Assembly (NCBI GenBank): GCA_020002185.1
Contig: CM034544.1
Coordinates: forward strand, 38,108,868 to 38,172,867
Origin: Paraescarpia echinospica
Taxonomy: Eukaryota; Annelida; Polychaeta; Sabellida; Siboglinidae
Reading direction: 5' to 3'
Length of the DNA stretch: 64,000 nt
Below are positions 10,814 through 23,830 of the stretch, piece after piece. Each line of letters starts with the position of its first letter. Position 1 is the stretch's first letter. A program made the translations under genes and the position numbers. The notes under the pieces are model-generated. The model made no database searches, was not told the origin of the DNA, and was given only the letters and a program-made list of their open reading frames with translations.

Positions 10814-11655
10814 CAAGTGGAGCAATCCGCTCCTCGCAGTGATACTGGCAGTTACCACAACAGTTCACCGTCACAGCTATGTGCACTAACCTTATGTAGA
10901 ATTTCGTTATACAGAAGACCTCCGATAAATAAATGATATTATTTATAAAATTTGCCACGTACGGTCTAGTGCGCATAAGTTTCCTTGTCATCATTGTTAA
11001 AGCAAAGACCGCGCCGGACGCCAATACAAGCACAAACTACGAACGCTGTAGGCCCTACCAGTACTCGTTGAATGAACGTTTATATTAACTATGAACTGCA
11101 CTTTTGTACTTGTTTTATTTAATTATTTATTTTACAAAGAAATATTTTATTAAATTAAATATTTACTGTAGTTTTATTTAAACATTTTAATCCACAATGA
11201 CGTTTCCATCTGCAGGATAGTGAAGTATCACGTTTTCGCAGTATGTCTCTGAAAAATGCCCTGCTCGCGGTATGAGTAACGTGTGCCACGCTAATTGTAG
11301 GTAATCAGGCTGTGGGCATGCGATGTTTGTGCATGTAACCCTAACGTGCCCCCCGCTGAGGCACAAGAGTTCCGCTTGATTTTAGATCGTGACGCTTAAA
11401 AAATGAACATCACACCCTCGCCCCCAGCTCCCGATGTAATATCCGGCATCACGCAAGTACTGAATGAGTTGTTTAACAACAGCTAAGGTTTCGGCCAAGA
11501 CCTGGTGGATTTTTGGGAAAGGTCTAAAAACGCACGCCCCAAAAACATTGCTACGGGCCTGGTAATAGATACAGGGATGTTTGGATATAACAGGCCTAAT
11601 GTTGCTATAACATTTCTGTTTTGCAAACGTATTAGGATTCGTGAGAAGGATACAT

Positions 11656-11922
11656 GCACACGCACACATATGCACGTACACGCACGTACACACGCGCACG
11701 CGCACACGCGCACATGCGCACACGCGCACACGCACACACGCACACACGCACACACGCACACACGCACACACGTACACACGCACGCACACACGCACGCACG
11801 CACACACGCACACACGCACACACGCACACACGCACACACGCACGCACGCACACACGAACGCACGCACGCACACACGCACACACGCACACACGCACACACG
11901 CACACACGCACACACGCACACA
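11656..11922. repeat. (CA)/(CACG) microsatellite, unit B (expanded)
   Basis: Same tract as in unit A but 267 bp instead of 103 bp. It accounts for the length difference between the units. Flanking sequence is otherwise near-identical. Confidence 0.95.
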
Positions 11923-13479
11923 AGGACTCTCAATCAAGAGGACCCTCTTGCTTCCGTTTCGAAGCTTTGGCAATTTCGATCACTCCACATGGTGCATATA
12001 TGTTAACGAACAGCCTTTGCGCCGTAATTGCAGCATGACTGAACACTTCCTTGAGAAATCGATATGGTATTCGATTAAACAGGTATGGAAGGTTTGAGGT
12101 GTAGAGCGCTTTAAGCATTCCAAAGGACTTGATACCGCGCTATGTGTGAACTTACATTTTTCAAGTCGCAACATGTTCGCAGATGTGACAATGGTAAGTT
12201 GTTGAGATGGATTACAAGCACCGGCGATCGATCTGATTGCCGGGAAACTCGCGGGTTTTCTAGAAAGAACCTCGATCCGGCTTTGTGAACTTGCACAAAG
12301 CCTGAACGCAAGCAAACTCAGACGTGTAGACACTGTGTACATATTCACACGACACTCCTTCGGGTCGCCTTTCGTTCGTAATGTTTTTTGTGTGTGTCGT
12401 AAGCCAACTTGCATGTGATGTCAATTTAATATGTATTAACTCTTGTCAGCTACTGGATGCGTGCTTATTGTTTTGCTCAAGAAGACAGTGAAGACAATAA
12501 AGACAACCAGTACATACTAAACTTAAAATACATCCTAAAATGTCAAATAAATAAAATAAAATAATAATAATAATTGTATCCTGTAAATTAATAAGACATA
12601 AATTAACGATGTTATAATATACATATATAGGCCAGTAGGAGGTGGGAAGGCTGCGTTCGCACCCTCCCCCTGCTGAAGCAAGGGTCCCGCTTGAACATAC
12701 CATAAGGAGGTCCATATGAAGATCTGAACGGGCAGAATTTTAGGTTCCGGTGAGCTCCAAGGCGTAAGCGCCCCAAAAATACGCCACGCTTAGGCCTGAT
12801 ATATTTATTTTACGTACAACTGCACGACATCTATGTTTAAGAATACAATAGGTGAATGTTTGTAAATGTCGCACAAGTTTTACCGATTTAAGTTGTGTTT
12901 ACACCAAATCAAACCGGCTTATCTAAAGCCAGTGATACACTGAGCCCTTTCGCCCGACCCTACCCGACCAGACCAGACCCGTCTAGTCCAGGCTCACCCC
13001 GACTGCAGTGTGTCTACTACTCCGACTGACACCGACAAAGTTAGACTCGAAACCAGCGCGACGTCGCAATCACGTAAACTTTCGGACTACGTCAAACTGA
13101 CGCAGACTAGCCCCGATTACAATCGGATGTGTGGATACCCTAACCGACTGACACCGACTCAACCTGCAGCGTATCCGGGCCTTAAGCGTTCTAACTTCAC
13201 ATTACAACAGTTACGTAGTGTGGAATATCATGGTGTATATATCGGTAAGTGTGCTTAATTGCAACACGAATGTTTTAGTAAACTAATACACATGCTGTAA
13301 GACGACTGTGCCATTGCAGCCAACGAGTTTTGCGTTTCTCTCGCGCGCATGTGTGTTGGTGAACGACAGTTAGCCCAGTATCGATGAGACACAAAGCGCT
13401 GCATGAAAGGTTCTGTCGGTGACCATCGGGGGTTACATAATGCCGTTATTTTGCAGTCGTTTATCGTTGAACTGAACGT

Positions 13480-15221
13480 AGTGTACCAGTTTCAAAGAGA
13501 AGGTAGTTACCTCAAAACCGGCGCGTGTATGTGTCTTGTGTTTAACAGCAGCCATATTTTAGTATAATCGCTATTCGTTGAAGGAGCGTTTCCGTCATAT
13601 AAGTTTCAGTTGAATATATGGTTGTTTACGTTGACGACAACTTGTTGGAAGTCTGCCAGGTGCCGTAATGTCAATGCCAAGTACACCGCGACGAGTATAA
13701 CCTAATTATTTTGATTTAGTTGCTGACACACATAATATTAGTCAGTTAATTTATATAACAACGTGAGTGTGGTTGTGCTCGTGTGAATGGGCGCGGGTAT
13801 ACGTGTCTGTTACAGAAAATAACAGATAGCAAATGTGATAATTATTTTGTTCTGTTTAAGCACAACATGTTGCAACACCGAAGTTTATCAAATTATATGG
13901 ACGTCATCGAAAGCAACTATTACAAATAAGCCAAATTCCAACTACAGCTGTACATTACCTGAAGATACACTAATATCGACTCCATAAAAATTGGACTTAT
14001 ACAGCGTACGTAACGTTCTGTGAGTGTTTTAATATAATACAACAGCACAACATATTCCAAGATAATACGAACACAATAGCGAAAAGTTGGCCACAGTTAC
14101 TGTTCAGAGTTATAGCCTACTCTCGTGGTAGCCATTGGATTACGTGTAACGTCAATGAAGCTTCTGCGATCAAACTGATTGCCGGGAAACTCGTCGGCTC
14201 ACGAATATTTCTCGGCAATCACCTCGATTCGGCTGTGATCAGACACGTACGTACACACTCGAACGCATGCAAATACACAATTCATAGACGTCGGAACCGG
14301 GAGAGTCTGAGTGAGCGAGCCATGCATTATGTTGTTGGGTAAATGTTGCGTAACAAATAAGGAAAACTGAGCGCCAATGACTGGAAGCTTGCTACAGGGA
14401 ACTGTTTTCAGCGTAGCATCTATGAACACGCTATTTGACAAAGTAAAACAAATAGTTGCCCGCCTCCTAATAGGTTGCCTTGTTAGTTGACAGTCGTGAT
14501 AGCAATATTGACCAATTGTTAGAAAACACACAGCATCATTACATAAACACCATAACGCGCTCGCTGAAACTCGTTGTGTGTTCAAACTGACGAAGGTCGG
14601 AGATATAGTGGCATTCACATCCATCGATAATCGATAAGTTGTAGTCATGCTAGTGTAGAAATGTGAAATATTATTCGTATCGCCATGATATTGGCATGAA
14701 TTTTGACATAAACATATAATGTCAGAAGGAAGGAAGGAAGGAAGGAAGATCTTTATTCGACAGATATAATACAAATAAGTACAAAACATGTAAGAACATT
14801 TTCATTAAAAAAAACTGTCGGGAGACTCTCACTGGTAATTTTAACTAAAACATTTATCCTACTCCCATTGTGGTGTACAAAGAGTATATTAAGTTAAAGC
14901 TACAAGCTGCTTTAATATATAACAAAGAGTATATGATGTATATTGGTAGCCTAACTGCATATGTAGCAGTTTTTGTCCGCGCAAGTGTGTTTGTAAAATG
15001 TCAGTAAGTACTTTCTAATGTATTTAGAGAAGCTGCAGTGTACATTTTGTCTAAAATGCAGTAAAACTGATGTCAGAGTATACTCCATGCTGCAAAGTCC
15101 ACGACGCAGAGGCAGTTTTCCCGAAGTATTTGCTACGCGCGCGTGTTTACTGCAATTGTTAAGTTACGTTCTACGTTTGTGTTGAAATGTCTAATAAAAA
15201 TATATTTTTATTAGACATTTC
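13480..15221. repeat. Dispersed repeat R1, copy B (left part)
   Basis: Near-identical to copy A. R1 continues after the palindrome for about 20 bases, is interrupted by the CR1 element at about 15242, and resumes at about 19704. Confidence 0.8.
15184..15221. repeat. Perfect AT-rich palindrome, copy B (38 bp)
   Basis: Each arm is 19 nt; the left arm reads GAAATGTCTAATAAAAATA and the right arm is its exact reverse complement. There is no loop. Confidence 0.97.
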
Positions 15222-15259
15222 GACTATTAATCATTGGATATTTAACAAGATTTAAGAAG

Positions 15260-18194
15260 ATTGCCACCCAGAGAGTTAACTCTTGGTGGCAGGTGGACAA
15301 GGAAGCCCTTTGGCTTTTCGAGAGTCCAACCCTTTTATCTATGTGTATCCTTCTGAGGTATGTGTCGATTTTATTTTTAAACATATTCACGCTACTAGCA
15401 CCCACACAATCAGCAGACAATCTGTTCCATTCATTTACACTCCTTTGTGAAAATGAGAACTTTCTTATATCTAATCTACACTGCTCCTTTGCTAATGTAA
15501 CTTCATGTCCTCTAGTCCTTCTATCTTTCTTAACTGAGAGAACAAAATTTCTATCAATATTTTCATAACCATTTATTATTTTAAACACTTCTGTCTGATC
15601 TCCTCTCAATCTTCTGGTCTCTAGTGTTGTTAAACCACAATCTTTTAGGCGAATTTCATAACTAAGATCCCTCAGTTTTTGTTTCGTTTTAGTCGCTCTC
15701 CTCTGTACTCTTTCTAGCATATATATGTCCTTCTTGCGATATGGCCTCCATGCTTGTATACAATATTCTAAATGAGGCCTCAATATTGTTTTGTACAGCG
15801 TTATTATTATATATTTTCCTTATACCCTACATTTCGCCTAATTAATCCAAGGATTTGATTTCCCTTTCCGCACTGCTCTGAAACCTTCATATCAGCACTA
15901 ATGGTTAACTCTAAGTCCTTTTCTTTTACAGTAGTACTTACTACAGTACCCCTCCCTCCCCATTGTATATTCTATCTCTTCGTTCCCATGTCCTGTGCGG
16001 AGGCATTTACATTTCCCAAAATTGTACAACATTTGCCACTTTTCAGACCATTTGATCAACCTGTCAAGATCATCTTGTAAATGTTGTCTATCTTCATCAC
16101 TTTTAATCCTTCTAAACACCTTGCTGATTATTTCATCATCCAAATCGTTGACATATATTAGGAATAATATAGGTCCTAGTACTGATCCCTGTGGTACCCC
16201 ACTCAAAACTGATTTCCAGTTTGAAGCCTCCCCATCAACCACTACACGTTGTCTTCTGTCAATCAGCCATTTTTCAATCCAGTTAATTATGCCATTTCCT
16301 ATGCCATGGGCCTTTATTTTAAGCAGTAATCTTTGATGTGGTACTTTGTCGAAAGCTTTTTAAAAATATAAGTAGATGGTATTTACTGGTGATCCATCAT
16401 CTACCCACTTAGTGATATCTTCCAAAAACATAACATATTTGTTAAGCATGACCTCGCTTTTAGAAACCCATGTTGAGATGGGTTTATCAAGTTATGATTA
16501 ACAAGAAAATGCACCATGTGATCTTTAATTAGTCTTTCTAATAATTTACAAATCACCGATGTTACATTAACTGGTCTATAATTATTTGACTTGTTTCTCG
16601 AACCCTTTTTAAATAACGGTATAATATTTGCTTCTTTCCATTCTAAAGGAACAACTCCCTCTTCTAATGACAAGTTGAAAACTGTTGCAAGCGGTATGCT
16701 AATTTGTTCTACAATTTCCAATAGTAGTTTAGGTGGAATCCCATCTACTCCAGTTGATTTATTATATTTCATAGCCCTTATTTTTTTAGCTACCATTTCC
16801 GGGGTTACAATTAACTGTCCTAAATAGTCTGAGTATGCCCCCTTGAACTTAGCCTCTGGTACTGGCAGTGAACTAATATTTTCCCTGGTAAAAACTGAAC
16901 TGAAATACTCATTCAGATCTTCTGCCATTAAGAATCCCTGTGCTAAAATATTTCCAGCACTATCTACTAGAGGACCGACGTTATCATGAACTTTCTGTTT
17001 GCTTCGAACATACGCATAAAAACTCTTGCAGTCATGTTTTATATTACTAGCTAATTGTTGTTCATAGCTTATCTTTGAATTTATAATTTTAGCTGTAGCT
17101 TGGATAAGTGCTTCTTTATAAATGTTGTAGTCTTCATAATTTCCAGTACATCTATATGACTTCCACATCATTTGTTTATAATAAATATTTCTTATGACTT
17201 CTTTCGATAAATAATTGTTGGACCGTTTCCCTTGTTTTTTTAAGGGTACAAATGTATCGACTATACACTTAATTTCACTTTTTAATATATTCCAGCATTC
17301 TGTTGCTGTCTTATTTTTCAGTGTGTTATTCCAGTCTATCTTTGTAAAAAAAATGTTCATGTCCTTATACCTTCCTTTATGGAAATTTCTCCTATACTGC
17401 TTTTTACTATTCCTTTCTGATTTTACTTTGATGGTAAAATGTATCTGGTTGTGATCGGTACTCCCCAGTGGCTCACATGTCTTGACATTGTCAACTAATT
17501 CATTGTGTGAGGACAAAACTATGTCTAACACATTCTTACCCCTGGTTGGTTCTAGCACATGTTGAGAAAGGAAAGTATATTGAACTAAAACTAAAAACTT
17601 TTGGTCCTCACTCCCCATACTCTGCAGAGATTTCCATTGTATATGCCCGTGTTTAAAATCCCACATAATAGTACTGTCCCGTTTGCTTACTTCCCTTATA
17701 GCGTTTTGTATTTTTTCATTCTCTTCTATGCTTATGTTTGGACTTCGATAAACTAACCCAACTGTTAACGTTGAGTTTCCTGTAACTATTTTACACCAAA
17801 CAGCTTCTTCGCGATCTGCTTCTCTTTCTAATGTGATTTCATAAGCCTGGATAGATTCTTTAACATATAAAATAACTCCACCTCCCTTTCTTCCTATTCT
17901 ATCTTTCCTAAACATTACATATCCTGTCAGTCCCAATTCGGCATCTGATATATCGGTGGTGGTCCAGGATTCGGTTATACCTATTATGTGAGGGTTAATA
18001 TCTTCTACCGTAATGTTTAGTTCATTTCTGTTGTTTACTATACTCCTTGCATTTAAACAAACACATTTATATCCAGCTTCAGAAGAGTTTTCCAGACTGT
18101 TCTTTTGCTTTTTTATTTGTGCTGTCTTTATATATGCCTCCAGTTTCGGGCTTCTGTGTGAGTCCTCCTGCGAATCTAGTTTAAATAGATGCAA
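15260..18194 (-). pseudogene. CR1 ORF2 (APE endonuclease + reverse transcriptase), copy 1
   Basis: A long open segment (18194-16401, 597 codons) carries the endonuclease motifs LNARSI, GITESW, GGGVILYVKE, VYRSPN and TDHNQ, then fingers/palm motifs (STGVDGIPPKLL, ANIIPLFKKGS, NNYRPVNVTSV, NPSQHGFLKARSC). The GDFNH box of the endonuclease is changed to WDFKH. After 16401 the frame shifts. Motif A reads YLYF then a stop, where YLDF is expected. The VPQGSVLGP motif is present (about 16195), but a deletion of about 27 bp removes the FADD catalytic box. The C-terminal tail (MRPHLEYC, GHEVTLAKEQCRLDIRKFSFS) is intact. The enzyme would be inactive. Confidence 0.88.
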
Positions 18195-19157
18195 CCTGAC
18201 CCACTCTCAACAGATCGCTGCAGGTTCTCTGAGAAAACTGCTGCCCCCTTTCCACTAAGATGGAGGCCATCTCTCATGTACATATCTTCCCTCCCAACAA
18301 AGTATCACCATAAATCTGTGAATCCCACCCACTCTTCTTCACACATCTGCTCAACTAGTGCGTTGATCGCCATCCTCTTGCAATTTCTATACGTTGCCCC
18401 CTTCCTCCCATTACTGGCAAAATTCCTGAGAGAATAATCTGTGCAAATCTTGTTTTCATTAGCTTCCTCACTAACTGTCTATACGTCTGTTCTATCCCAG
18501 TTGGTCCCTCCCCACTAGCATTATTTTGTTCGTACGTGTACTAGTATAGACCCTCCCTTGCTATGCCCCAATACCTTCTCTACCCACATATCTACCGATC
18601 CATTCTTTCCTGTCGCTTTTCCTCTAGTCACCTTTCCTCCTGTCGTCGTCCCTTTTATCGATTTCTCTTCTATCACATTTGCTCTTACTTCCTTTCGTCC
18701 CTTCATCTTTCTTCTCATATCATTTTCTTCTCTCCTCTCCCGTCCTATCTTCCCTCCCTCCTTCTCTACGGTCACTTTCTCCCCTGTCACCTTCACGCTT
18801 GTCACGTTTTCTGTCATCGATTTTCCCTTCTCTCAATCTCCTTTCCTTAGTCGTTTTGCCACTGCTATTCTCCTTCAGTTTTGCAGTATTCCCACCTCTC
18901 TCCCTGTCGTCCCTCTCCATTCCACCTGTCTCCTTGCTAATTCCCATCTCCATCCCCTTCACAATAGCTGTCAACCTAACTATCTCCTTCTGCAGACACT
19001 CCACCTTCCAACACCCCATGCACTGAAAGGTGAATCCTTCCTCCATGGTTTCTGCCCATGACTTCCCACAGCCGGACAATGCAAAATCTTCCCAGCTGTG
19101 GCAGTGATCGCACACCAAGTGTCGCTTTGCCTTGACTTGCCGCTTGCAAGGCGCCAT
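18180..19157 (-). pseudogene. CR1 ORF1, zinc-binding plus SGNH esterase-like, frameshifted
   Basis: ORF1 starts at ATG 19157. The N-terminus has a Cys/His cluster, CDHCHSWEDFALSGCGKSW followed about 15 residues later by CMGC, as in the zinc-binding N-termini of many CR1 ORF1 proteins. A long Lys/Arg/Glu-rich stretch follows, in two frames because of at least one frameshift near 18800. Near 18540 the frame reads ILVHV, and after another shift NNASGEGP and IILSGILPV; near 18270 it reads MRDGLHLSGKG. These match blocks of the SGNH/GDSL esterase domain known from CR1 ORF1. Its role in CR1 is thought to be RNA/lipid association. It stops just upstream of ORF2. Confidence 0.72.
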
Positions 19158-19703
19158 ATCACTATCAGAATGTATTTAATACATTAACTAATTCAGTCTT
19201 TATACAGAATGTTTCCTGTGTACTACAGCACACTTTATGTTACAGATTTTAATTACACAGCTGACTATCTATTCTATCACGAACGCTAACATTACCAGTA
19301 GTGACCTAATTCAAATACAATCAATCCCGTTACGTTAGGCTGCTATATTAATGTTAGGTTACGCCGTAGGACACTATATACAGAAACAATCTGGAGTTCG
19401 CCCGACTATCGCCCTTGCTTAATTTTAACAACAATGCTACCTAATCGAAATATCTAGCAAGTACTGGCTTTACAACTTATCGAAGGCTAAGTTATCCTAT
19501 TATCACTCACTATACTAAAGTGTTCTAAAATACTTTAACTAACTAACTTTAAGCACAACTGCTACTCAATATACTGTATGTTTACTGCAACTTTATGAAT
19601 TATATTAAGGCAAGAATAATACTTATCAATCAGTAATTCCACTTGTTTATCAACTTTTCTGCACCACCAATTTCTACGATCTATCTCCACCAAATATAGC
19701 CTC

Positions 19704-20660
19704 GAATATAAACAGGATGATCAACTTTCGAATGTAACGCGTTGCTTATGTTACGCCATCATGATAAGTGTGTAAGTTAGGCCTATACTCCATTGTTGGT
19801 TGAAAGGGACGCACTCAATAACGCTTGTTTTGAAAATGGATGTTTGCGAGCGTTATTACCTACCACAACGTGGTTTGCGGCATACCTTCAATATAGTTAT
19901 GATAGTTTTAAGAACATTATAGTAATTAGTAAATGAAAAAACTAGGAACAGACTGTATATTTTGAAGTCAAATAAACATTAACGTGATTTTTTTAGATAA
20001 GAAGAATGGCGATGTCGGTTGACTCAGCATCCGTGACAACGACCAGCCAGTACAACTATTTCATTTATGTAGACGTTGCCTTTGTGAGGCCGATGTCGCA
20101 AAAAAACATGGCCTCGCTCAACGGAATAATGTATTCCTTTGAGCGTGTGATTAATGTATTCAAATGAGAAAAATCAAGTACGCCACATATCAGACTTTGT
20201 TTAGGTGTCTATCCGATAAGTAAAGTAACAGCGAAAAAACAAAATGCCGGCAGAACAAGTGAAGACTCTACGCGTCGGCCGCAGAAACCAAACGAAAGTG
20301 TTTTCATTGCAGCACCTGAATCAAGAGTAATTTGTAGATATACGTATGTCGTTTTTTTGTGAACCATACGTTACACGGTTGTTGTTGAGCATGTAGCACA
20401 ACGAAGGAGGTGTTTGACACCCTCGTCACCGACAGAACCAAGAAATCCATGCAGTGGATTATTACTACGAATAAGGCACTCCTAATGTACGGAATATCCG
20501 CTTGAAAGAAGGCAGTATGTTCAAATGGTAATCAAAACATCCAGTTTCAAAAAAACAAAATTATTGTCTAGGCAGGCTGAGTTAACCGCAGTAGCCTTTG
20601 GTGTTCAACGATTTTCCATTGTCCACGTTCAACACAGCAGGCTTGTCCAGCGGTTATATG
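19704..20660. repeat. Dispersed repeat R1, copy B (right part)
   Basis: Matches 40195-40960 of copy C: the stretch around 'gatgatcaactttcgaatg', the 'gatgtcggttgactc' block and the 'aaaacatccagtttcaaaa' end. The terminal part also recurs at 63627-63790. No coding potential recognised. Confidence 0.75.
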
Positions 20661-20689
20661 CAGAAAAAAGACGAAATTGTGTGAATTGA

Positions 20690-20916
20690 AATATTTTGTT
20701 TTTGGATTTCTCAATCATTCAAATCCGCCATTTTTAAAGATGACGGTCCTTAATACAAATGTAAATAGTTTATGTTATTGAATAGATTGATGGATAGCAA
20801 TTTCAAAAAATGGAACTACTGACCTTCGTCGACATGCCTATATCCGCCATGTAAAAAGATGGCGCTCGTCAAAGCCTATTATTTCCATAATATTGAGACA
20901 CAATGTAGACGTCATA
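20690..20916. repeat. Dispersed repeat R2 fragment ('ccgccatttt' family)
   Basis: AT-rich sequence with phrases 'atccgccattt', 'aaagatggcg' and 'gaccttcgt(c/t)gac' shared with 23505-23830 and, more loosely, with 27530-27790 and 28250-28560. The second CR1 copy is inserted between this piece and 23505. Confidence 0.55.
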
Positions 20917-23504
20917 ATTTAATAAGATTTAACAAGATTGCTATCCAGACAATTAACTCTAGATGGCAGGTGGACAAGGAAGCCCTTTGGCGTATCGAAA
21001 GTCCAACCCTTTTATCTACATATATCCAGCCCTTATGAAGTATGTGTCGATTTTATTTTTAAACATATTCACACTACTAGCACCCACACAATCATCAGAT
21101 AATCTGTTCCATTCATTCACAGTACTTTGTGAAAATGAGAACTTTCTTACGTCTAATCTACACTGCTCCTTTACTAATGTAACTTCATGTCCTCTAGTCT
21201 GTCTATCTTTCTTAACTAAAAAACATATTTCTATCAATATTTTCATAACCATTCAATATTTTAAACACTTCTATCTGATCTCATCTCAATCTCCTGGTCT
21301 CTAGTGTTGTTAAACCACATTGTTTTATACGTTTTTCATAATTAAGATCCCTCAGATTTGGTATCATTTTAGTCGCTCTCCTCTGTACTCTTTCTATCAT
21401 ATCTATTATGTCCTTCTTGCGATATGGCCTCCACGCTTGTATACAATATTCTAAATGAGGCCTAACTATTGTTTTATACAGCGGTATTAATAGTTATTTT
21501 TCTTCATATGCTATATTTCGCCTAATCAATCCAAGGATTTTATTTCCTTTTGAAGCTGCAATTCCACACTGCTCTGAAATCTCATTGTCAGCAATAATTG
21601 TCAGTCTTTTTCTTTTACAGTAGTACTTAGTACAGTTCGCCCCATTGTATATTCTACATATACGTTCCCATGTTCTGTGTGAAGGCATTTACATTTCCCA
21701 AAATTCAACAACATTTGCCACTTTTCAGACCATTTGATCAACCTGTCAAGATCATCTTGTAAATGCTGTCTATCTCCATCACTTTTAATCCTTCTAAACA
21801 CTTTTGTATCATCTGCAAATTTCAATACCTTGCTAGCTATATCATCATCTAAATCGTTTATATATATTAAGAATAATATAGGTCCTAGTACTGATCCCTG
21901 TGGAACCCCACTCAAAACTGATTTCCAGTTTGAAGCCTCCCCATCAACAACTACCCGTTGTCTTCTGTCAATCAACCATTTTTCTATCCAGTTAATTATG
22001 CCATTTCCTATGCCATGGGCCTTTATTTTAAGCAGTAATCTTTGATGTGGTACTTTGTCGAAAGCTTTTTGAAAATATAAGTAGATGATATTTACTGGTG
22101 ATCCATCATCTACCCACTTAGTGATATCTTCCAAAAAACATAACATATTTGTTAAGCATGACCTCGCTTTTAGAAACCCATGTTGAGATGGGTTTATCAA
22201 GTTATGATTAACAAGAAAATCCACCATGTGATCTTTAATTAATCTTTCTAATAATTTACAAATCACCGATGTTACATTAACTGGTCTATAATTATTTGTT
22301 TCTCGAACCTTTTTTAAATAACGGTATAATATTTGCTTCTTTCCATTCTAAAGGAACCACTCCCTCTTCTAATGACAAGTTGAAAACTGTTGCAAGCGGT
22401 ATGCTAATTTGTTCTACAATTTCCAATAGTAGTTTAGGTGGAATACCATCCACTCCAGGTGATTTATTATCCTTCATAGCCCTCATTTTCTTAGCTACCA
22501 TTTCTGGGGTTACAATTAACTGTCTTAAATAGTCTGATTCTGCCCCCTTGAACTTAGCCTCTGGTATTGGCAGTGAACTAGTGTCTTCTCTGGTAAACAA
22601 TGAACTAAAATACTCATTCAGTTCTTCTGCCATTAAGAATCCTTCTGATATAATATTTCCAGCACTATCTTCTAGAGGACCGACCTTATCCTGAACTTTC
22701 TGTTTGCTTCGAACATACGCATAAAAACTCTTGCTGTCATGTTTTATATTACAAGCTAATTTATGTTCATAGCTTCTCTTTGAATTTCTAATTGCAGCTG
22801 TAGCTTGGTATAGTGCTTCTTTATAAATGTTGTAGTTTTCGTCATTTCCAGTACGTCTATATGACTTCCACATCCTTTGTTTATACTTAATTTTTCAAAT
22901 GGCTTCTTTCGATAAATAATTTTTGGACCGTTTCCCGTGTTTTTTAAGGGAACAAATCTGACGATGATGCATTCAATTTCACTCTTTAAGATATTCCAGC
23001 ATTATGTTGCTGTCTTATTCTACAGTGTGTTATTCCAGTCTATTTTTGCTAAATATTTCCTCATGTCCTTATATTTTCCTTTGTGGAAATTTCTCCTGTA
23101 CTGCTTTTTACTATTCCTTTCAGATTTTACTTTGATGGTAAAATGTATCTGGTTGTGATCACTATTCCCCAGTGGCTCACATATCCTGACATTGTCAACT
23201 GATTCATTCTGTGAGGACAAATCTATGTCTAACACATTCTCTCCACTGGTTGGTTCTAGCACATGTTGAGAAAGGAAACTATTTTGTACAAAAACTAAAA
23301 ACTTGTGGTCCTCACTACCCATACTCTGTAAAGATTTCCATTTTATATGCCCATGGTTAAAATCCCCCATAATAACACAATCCCGTTTGCTCACTTCCCT
23401 TATAGCGTTTTGTATTTTTTCATTCTCTTCTATGCTTATGTTTGGACTTCGATAAACTAATCCAACCGTCAACGTTGAGTTTCCTGTAACTATGTTACAC
23501 CAAA
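20917..23504 (-). mobile_element. CR1-type retrotransposon copy 2, 5'-truncated
   Basis: This minus-strand element is highly similar to 15242-17800. It begins within the endonuclease domain (similarity to copy 1 stops at about 23504) and runs to the same 3' end. Endonuclease remnants include VYRSPN and an intact GDFNH. The RT frame 22266-21601 keeps VPQGSVLGP and FADDTKVF, but motif A reads YLYFQKAF, with Tyr in place of the catalytic Asp. Frameshifts separate the endonuclease, RT and C-terminal pieces. 5' truncation is typical of target-primed insertion. Confidence 0.88.
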
Positions 23505-23830
23505 TAATGTATATGTTTAGATAACATGATTTCAGATATAGTACTATTGACCTTCGTTGACTTTCATATATCCGCCATTTTGAAATATCCGCCATTTTTA
23601 AAGATGGCGCCTATCATAGCCTATTACTTCCATATTTTAAGAAGTGCATAACCTAGGGCCACATAGTTGATGTAAAAATGGACGGTTGTTAGATACGATG
23701 ATTTCAAATATATTACTATTGACTTTCGTTGACTGTCATTTATCCGCCATTTTGAAAGATGACGCCCGATAAAGCCTATTATCTTCCCGTTTCTTAAGAT
23801 TTACGCATTCTAGAAATTTGAAATAGATGT
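23505..23830. repeat. Dispersed repeat R2, two tandem partial copies
   Basis: Two consecutive copies of about 150 bp share 'gattca/tttcaaatatagtactattgac' and 'atccgccattttgaaa' phrases. They are a continuation of the R2 fragment at 20690-20916 on the other side of CR1 copy 2. Confidence 0.6.

Larger units (their letters stand above)
9906..15220. repeat. Tandem duplication, unit B (about 5.3 kb)
   Basis: Direct copy of unit A (see that entry for offsets and differences). Unit B is followed by the sequence that continues R1 in copy C, so B carries the original right flank and A the duplicated junction. Confidence 0.95.
15242..19703 (-). mobile_element. CR1-type non-LTR retrotransposon, near full length, inactive
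   Basis: The element reads on the minus strand: 5' UTR (about 19700-19160), ORF1, ORF2, then a short 3' UTR ending in repeats of AATCTTGTTAA-like units. It is nested in R1: left flank '..attggatat', right flank 'gaatataaacagg..', and R1 copy C has an uninterrupted version of this junction near 40200. A second copy lies at 20917-23504 and a solo 3' end at 49939. The two-ORF layout, the ORF1 zinc motif plus esterase-like region, APE-type endonuclease and reverse transcriptase fit the CR1 clade of the Jockey superfamily. Both ORFs are broken. Confidence 0.88.

Noticed and set aside
11382..12097. His-Thr and Cys-Val repeat ORFs (also 6187-6647)
   Set aside because: CA microsatellite read in all frames; length varies with repeat number between the two duplicated units.
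18558..19061. Ser/Pro/Phe-rich + strand ORFs
   Set aside because: Antisense shadows of the charged region of CR1 ORF1.
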